NCBI GenBank assembly: GCA_025455205.1
Contig: JALOMZ010000043.1
Coordinates: 1-9,025, forward strand
DNA: 9,025 bases
Source: Chitinophagaceae bacterium
GTDB taxonomy: Bacteria > Bacteroidota > Bacteroidia > Chitinophagales > Chitinophagaceae
Direction: 5' to 3'
Below the pieces are notes generated by a model that worked only from the letters and a program-made list of their open reading frames with translations, was not told the origin of the DNA and made no database searches. A program made the position numbers and the translations under genes. This document shows positions 4,647 to 9,025 of the stretch, one piece after another (the first letter of the stretch is position 1; every line of letters starts with the position of its first letter).

Positions 4647-7600
4647 GTGAAAAAAACAACCGGACACATATCGTCCCTGTTGCGCATGCTTTGCTGCTTG
4701 CCCATTGCCCTGTGGCTCTTTCCTGCCCGGGTTTGCGCACAAGAAGAGTTTTCGATAGACGTGCTGGATGTGCGCAAGGGATTGCTCAGCAACTTCGTCA
4801 CCAAAACCATCAGCGACGACAAGCAGTTCCGGTATTTTGCCACCGAAGCCGGCATCTCCCGCTACGATGGCTATAGATTCAGGCATTACCGCCCTTCGCC
4901 CAATAGCCCGGGGTTGGTGAATGAGAACATTGAAACCCTGCTGACCGCAAAAGAGGGGCATGTATGGATTGGCACCAAAACAGGAGGCCTCAGCCGCCTG
5001 GATGTGAAGACACAGCAGCTGGAAAACTGGAATGATGTATTCAGCAGCATTTCCAGCAAGCCCCTGCGCATTGTATCGCTGGCAGAAGACCTCAAAGGAA
5101 ATGTATGGGTGGGTTCCTGGAATATGGGATGCTTTAAGGTGGACCCGAAGCAGCGCAAGGTGGTAGAACATTTTCCGTCCACCAGGCCCATCTACAGCCT
5201 GCTGAGCGACACCCGGGGCACAGTTTGGTACACCGATGGCACCACTCTCTGCACGTATAAGAATGAAGATGGTTCACTCCAACGGTTCACGCAGCCATTC
5301 AATCTGTACCAGCTGGCGGAGGATACCGCCCGTAAACGCGTGTGGATGGTGGGCAATATCGGCGCCAACGATGTGCGGCTGGCCTACTATGACCAGATGC
5401 AGGGACAGGTGACAGAAGTACCCACCCGGCTGCAAGCCCGCTTTGTTTCCTCCCTGGCCATCGACCAGAAGATGCGCGTATGGCTGGGCAGTTGGGGCGA
5501 CGGTCTGTATGTAAGCGATCCGGCCGTGAGCAGTTTCCACAAAGTAAACACCACCGGATTCAATGGCCCCGTGCGTAATACCAACCACGACGCCATCACA
5601 AACATTTATATCGACAAGCACGGCATTGCATGGTTGTGTACCGCGTATGGCGGCGTACTGGTACTCTATCCCAACAAGGGATTCCGAAACCTCAGCCATC
5701 CGCAGGTGGCCAAAGCGCAGGATAATAACATTATCTCTATCGGCAACGGCAACAACAACAGTTTGCTGTTGGGAAGCATATCGAGCGGACTGTCTGAAGT
5801 TGCCGACCTGCAGCAACCCGCCTTCAGGAACATGGGTAATATCCCGCCGGTGCGCATCAACCAGATCTATGCCAGAAATGGCAGGCAGTTTCTGGCTACC
5901 AATGAAGGCTTCTATGTTTTCCAACAGGGATGGAACAGCCAGCCGGCGCGCTATCTCCGCCAGGAAAAGGTCACGGCCATTTTACTGAGCGGCACCAATG
6001 ATTTGTGGGTGGGCACACAGCAGCATGGCCTCAAGAAAATGACGCTGGGTGCGGCACCCGATACGGGACAAATCACCAGCTTCGGCGAATTTGCCCCTGC
6101 TCCCTACCAGATCGAAAACGACCGGATCAACAAACTGGTGGAAGACGCGGGGGGCAGGCTTTGGGTAGCCACGCATGCGGGCATCAACCTGTGGGACCCC
6201 GGCAAGAAACAGTTCCGGTCACACCGGGAATTGGTTGGCGAGAAAATGCCCCGCATCATCATCCATGATATGCTGGTCAGCAGCAACCATATGTACCTGG
6301 CCACCCCCAATGGACTTTACAAATTTGCCATCACCCGTGGCAAGCAAAACTCTCCGGTGCTGGAATTGGTGAAGCACTACAGCGAAGGAGAAGAACTGGT
6401 TAACCAGTTTGTGTGCGCGCTGCAGGAAGACCGCAATGGCAACATATGGTTCTCCACTACCACAGGCATTGCCCGGCTCAACGGCCATACCGGCCTGCTG
6501 CATCATTTTGGCAAGCAGGACGGCGTGCAAACCAATGCCTTCTATATCAATTCTTCTTACCGCGATACCCAGGGGCTGCTCTACTTTGGCGGCGACAACG
6601 GTCTGTTGTACTTTAACCCGGAGGCTGTAAGCACACAGTACGAGAAGCCCTCCATTGTGATGACGGGGCTGTTCATCAACAACCAACCGGTGGAAGCAGA
6701 TGCGGTGGCATCAAAGAACCAGATACTTCCGCAGGCCATTCAATACCTCGATGACATCCGGCTGGGCTATGACAATAATGATATCGCCATTCAATTTGCC
6801 GCCAACGATTTCCTCGGCACAGAGAACATCCGGTATGCATACAAACTTTCGCCCCAGGATAAAGAATGGATTTCACTCCGCGACAAAAATGAAGTGTCCC
6901 TCACCGGTCTGAAGCCGGGCAAATACCGACTGGCCATAAGGGCCAACCGGAACAACCAGGGCTGGGGTAATCCCACCGAAATAGAACTGCGTATTGCCTA
7001 TCCCCCATGGCTGGCCTGGTATGCCTGGGTGGTTTATGCACTGCTGGGTGCTGCCATCCTGGCAACCATCCGGAGGATCAGGCTGCGCCAGCAGAAATTG
7101 AAGGAGGAACTGCAGCGGGTGCAATTTGAAAAAGAAAAGGAACACGAGATCAATGAAGCCAAGATCAACTTCTTCACCAATATCTCGCATGAGTTCAGGA
7201 CACCACTTACCCTGATACTCAGTCCCTGTACAGAATTGCTGGCCGATGACCACCTGACTGCCGCAAACAAGCATAAAATTTCCCTGGTGAAGTCGAATGC
7301 GCAGAAACTGCTTCGGCTGGTAAACCAACTGCTCGACTTCCGGAAATCAGAACACGGACTGCTGACCCTGCGCACCCATAAGGAAGATATCCGCAAAATG
7401 GTGCAGTTGCTGGTGAATGATTTTGCGCCGGCAGCCAATGCCAAGAAGATTGAACTGTCGTTCAACGCCGAACCTGGCGACATCAACGCTGATGTGGACA
7501 AGGCCCAGCTGGAGATGGCCATTAATAACCTGTTGAGCAATGCCATCAAGTTTACCCCTGCCGGCGGACGGGTGAGTGTCAAACTGAATGCACAACCCAA

Positions 7601-8720
7601 CGCCCTCAGCCTGCAGGTAAGCGACAGCGGAATTGGCATTGCACCGGAGCACCTCGACAGGATATTCAACCGCTTCTATCAGGTGCCCGGCACCAACGGA
7701 CAGGGCGGCGGCAGCGGCATCGGTCTGGCTTTTGCCAAAAACATCATAGAACTGCACCATGGCAGTATAGGCGTGCAAAGCACCCCCGGAAAAGGTACCA
7801 GCTTCACCATACAACTGCCCCTGCAACAGGCGGCAGACAAACTCAGGGAACCGGACCTGGCCGACGATGGACAGGAATATGAAGCAGCAGACCTGGCCGG
7901 TACCCAGCCCCCGCAGGAAGGCCAGTCCAAAAGCGCCAAAAAACAGGTAGTGCTGGTAGTGGACGACAATGCCGATATCCGGCAATACCTGGCCGGCCTG
8001 TTGCAGGAAGAGTATGAAGTGCTGGAGGCTGAAGACGGATCTGTAGGTCACAAAATAGCCGTGGAAGCGATGCCTGATCTGGTGATCAGCGATGTGATGA
8101 TGCCTCAGATGAATGGTATTGACCTCTGCGCAGCACTCAAGCAGAATATGGCCACCTCCCACATCCCCATTATCCTGCTCACCGCCCGGGCCTCCGAAGC
8201 CTATGAACTGCAGGGTCTGCAAACCGGCGCCGACGATTATATCGCCAAACCTTTCAATCCGCTCATTGTACAGATGCGTGTTCGCAATATGCTGGAAAAC
8301 CGGGCCAAACTGAAGGCCCACTACCTGAAAAAGGTTCGGTTTGAACCCGAAACGTCACCCGGTGAAAAGCCCGACAACCTCGATGATATTTTCCTGAACA
8401 ACGCTATAGAACTCGTAAACAGCAACCTGCAGAACGAAAACCTCGGCATCGAGATGATGGTAGACCAGCTGTTCATGAGCCAGAGCACCCTGTTCAGAAA
8501 AATAAAATCCCTAACCGGCCTATCCATCACGGGTTTCATCCGGGCCCTGCGTATTAAGAAGGCGGCCCAACTGATCCTGGAAACCAATATGAAAATGACC
8601 GACGTGGCCTATGAGGTAGGCTTCAACGATTACAAGTACTTCAAAAAATCATTTCAGCAGCAGTTTGGCTGCCTGCCCTCGGAATACCGCGAAAAGCAAT
8701 CGCAAAACCTTCAGGGTTGA
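4647..8720 (+). CDS. Hybrid two-component system regulator (HTCS)
   Basis: A 1357-residue one-protein sensor and transcription regulator. GTG 4647 is the preferred start, giving MKKTTG and a signal peptide ending V-C-A before Gln32. TTG 4641 adds two residues; ATG 4686 would remove the positive charges. Residues 33 to about 665 are a periplasmic propeller with about 14 Reg_prop-like repeats (e.g. HVWIGTKTGGLSRLD, RVWLGSWGDGLYVSD, RLWVATHAGINLWD). A Y_Y_Y domain covers about 720-785 and a membrane helix 788-808. The histidine kinase has its H-box at NISHEFRTPLT (His848), N-box at 960-970 (NNLLSNAIKFT), DSGIGI (Asp993) and GGGSGIGL (1020-1027). The receiver domain (about 1100-1216) has Asp1106-Asp1107, phospho-acceptor Asp1149 and Lys1201. 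An AraC-type HTH domain spans about 1247-1352. No key residue is missing. Such regulators bind an oligosaccharide of the target glycan and activate the PUL. Position between a sulfatase and a SusC-like gene fits control of this locus. Confidence 0.97.
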   Translation: MKKTTGHISSLLRMLCCLPIALWLFPARVCAQEEFSIDVLDVRKGLLSNFVTKTISDDKQFRYFATEAGISRYDGYRFRHYRPSPNSPGLVNENIETLLTAKEGHVWIGTKTGGLSRLDVKTQQLENWNDVFSSISSKPLRIVSLAEDLKGNVWVGSWNMGCFKVDPKQRKVVEHFPSTRPIYSLLSDTRGTVWYTDGTTLCTYKNEDGSLQRFTQPFNLYQLAEDTARKRVWMVGNIGANDVRLAYYDQMQGQVTEVPTRLQARFVSSLAIDQKMRVWLGSWGDGLYVSDPAVSSFHKVNTTGFNGPVRNTNHDAITNIYIDKHGIAWLCTAYGGVLVLYPNKGFRNLSHPQVAKAQDNNIISIGNGNNNSLLLGSISSGLSEVADLQQPAFRNMGNIPPVRINQIYARNGRQFLATNEGFYVFQQGWNSQPARYLRQEKVTAILLSGTNDLWVGTQQHGLKKMTLGAAPDTGQITSFGEFAPAPYQIENDRINKLVEDAGGRLWVATHAGINLWDPGKKQFRSHRELVGEKMPRIIIHDMLVSSNHMYLATPNGLYKFAITRGKQNSPVLELVKHYSEGEELVNQFVCALQEDRNGNIWFSTTTGIARLNGHTGLLHHFGKQDGVQTNAFYINSSYRDTQGLLYFGGDNGLLYFNPEAVSTQYEKPSIVMTGLFINNQPVEADAVASKNQILPQAIQYLDDIRLGYDNNDIAIQFAANDFLGTENIRYAYKLSPQDKEWISLRDKNEVSLTGLKPGKYRLAIRANRNNQGWGNPTEIELRIAYPPWLAWYAWVVYALLGAAILATIRRIRLRQQKLKEELQRVQFEKEKEHEINEAKINFFTNISHEFRTPLTLILSPCTELLADDHLTAANKHKISLVKSNAQKLLRLVNQLLDFRKSEHGLLTLRTHKEDIRKMVQLLVNDFAPAANAKKIELSFNAEPGDINADVDKAQLEMAINNLLSNAIKFTPAGGRVSVKLNAQPNALSLQVSDSGIGIAPEHLDRIFNRFYQVPGTNGQGGGSGIGLAFAKNIIELHHGSIGVQSTPGKGTSFTIQLPLQQAADKLREPDLADDGQEYEAADLAGTQPPQEGQSKSAKKQVVLVVDDNADIRQYLAGLLQEEYEVLEAEDGSVGHKIAVEAMPDLVISDVMMPQMNGIDLCAALKQNMATSHIPIILLTARASEAYELQGLQTGADDYIAKPFNPLIVQMRVRNMLENRAKLKAHYLKKVRFEPETSPGEKPDNLDDIFLNNAIELVNSNLQNENLGIEMMVDQLFMSQSTLFRKIKSLTGLSITGFIRALRIKKAAQLILETNMKMTDVAYEVGFNDYKYFKKSFQQQFGCLPSEYREKQSQNLQG

Positions 8721-8807
8721 TCCATTTTGACCGAATCCCCCCCCTGTTTGACAGTATTGGCCCCGTGTTACCCTTCCGGATTGCCCAATTTTGAAAGAGG
8801 AATAGCG
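8717..8807 (+). promoter_or_regulatory. Candidate operator array upstream of the SusC-like gene
   Basis: The spacer between the HTCS stop (8718-8720) and the next start (8851) contains TTGATCCATTTTGACC (8717-8732), a C8 run (8737-8744), TGTTTGAC (8745-8752), AGTATTGGCCCC (8753-8764), TGTTACCC (8766-8773) and ATTTTGA (8788-8794). TTTGAC recurs exactly 21 bp apart (8726 and 8747). TGTT recurs 21 bp apart (8745 and 8766), and a looser fourth TTTGA lies at 8790. CCATTTTGAC matches the minus-strand site at 2850-2841, and AGTATTGGC matches the GH16 upstream site. Direct repeats on one helix face at about two turns suit AraC-type DNA binding. CAATTTTG (8786-8793) is one base from a -7 box. Operator function is inference. 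Confidence 0.5.
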
Positions 8808-8850
8808 CACAACGCGCATTCAATTTCATCAACTAAAACGTAGCTTGTTT

Positions 8851-9025
8851 ATGAAGGGTACATTTTTAAGGAAAAGTGGAGCCATTGCCTTCGCTTTTTT
8901 ATGCCTGACCATGTTTGCCCAGGCGCAGAATCAGGATGTACGCATTACCGGCACCATCCTGCTGGCCGGCGACAATAAGCCTGCTGAATCAGCAACCATC
9001 CAAATCCTGCCCGGAAACCGAAGCG
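8851..9025 (+). CDS. Exported protein start, probable SusC/TonB-dependent receptor
   Basis: Only the first 58 codons are in the window, running open past its end. The ATG at 8851 begins a clear signal peptide with a basic MKGTFLRK start, a hydrophobic core around AIAFAFLCLTMF and an A-Q-A cleavage site near residue 25. The mature start, QDVRITGTILLAGDNKPAESATIQI, resembles the CarboxypepD_reg-like (carboxypeptidase D regulatory) beta-sandwich that opens SusC-type and other TonB-dependent outer-membrane receptors in Bacteroidota. Downstream placement after an HTCS is the usual SusC position. The sequence is not the canonical VTGTVTD form, so a non-SusC TonB protein or another exported protein with this domain remains possible. 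It carries the candidate operator array in its upstream region. Confidence 0.6.
   Translation, partial: MKGTFLRKSGAIAFAFLCLTMFAQAQNQDVRITGTILLAGDNKPAESATIQILPGNRS

Noticed and set aside
3093..5171. Long minus-strand frames opposite the second sulfatase and HTCS N-terminus
   Set aside because: They are shadows of clearly identified genes, with no signal peptide or domain and no plausible upstream region.
8737..8744. C8 tract as a phase-variation switch
   Set aside because: There is no evidence of length variation, and shorter C runs sit at the same place in the other sites, which points to a motif part instead.
1..9025. Insertion sequences, CRISPR arrays, tRNA or rRNA genes
   Set aside because: No transposase motifs, terminal inverted repeats with target duplications, regular spacer repeats or RNA-gene signatures were seen on either strand.

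Overview
The window is a piece of a polysaccharide utilisation locus (PUL) from a member of the Bacteroidota. A Chitinophaga-like or Sphingobacteria-like genome is my guess from general look only. The clade evidence is a one-protein hybrid two-component system (HTCS), exported S1-family sulfatases, a probable start of a SusC/TonB-type outer-membrane protein, starts without clear Shine-Dalgarno sequences, and near-matches to the TAnnTTTG -7 box. No rRNA, tRNA, CRISPR array or intact mobile element was seen.

Layout. On the minus strand, a GH16 glycoside hydrolase (1081-1929) is followed by a first sulfatase (1-982, its C-terminus cut by the window edge); they look like one transcription unit. 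On the plus strand, 2043-2270 holds only the C-terminal tail of a SASA-type (sialate O-acetylesterase-like, SGNH) carbohydrate esterase, which I read as a gene remnant. Position 2271-2395 has no gene but a cluster of short inverted repeats. A small putative exported protein of unknown function (2396-2755) lies on the minus strand. Across a roughly 256-bp divergent intergenic region, the plus strand carries a second sulfatase with a lipoprotein signal (3012-4592), the HTCS regulator (4647-8720) and the start of an exported CarboxypepD_reg-like protein, probably a TonB-dependent receptor (8851 to the window end).

How the parts fit. The HTCS would sense an oligosaccharide in the periplasm through its propeller domain and, through its AraC-type DNA-binding domain, switch on the uptake system and the enzymes. 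GH16 would cut the backbone, the two sulfatases would remove sulfate esters, and the TonB receptor would import fragments. A sulfated glycan, perhaps an algal galactan, is a reasonable inference, but the exact substrate cannot be read from this window.

The most interesting signal is non-coding. Four upstream regions share a related element: plus strand before the second sulfatase, minus strand before GH16, minus strand before the small protein, and plus strand before the SusC-like gene. The core resembles TTGAWYSATTYGTCC and three copies run into a C6-C8 tract. The sulfatase and GH16 copies align over about 43 columns with about 33 matches and one gap. The copies before the SusC-like gene and the small protein share a 10-bp block and have TTTG repeated at 21 bp, about two helical turns. 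This is a candidate operator family for the HTCS encoded in the same window.
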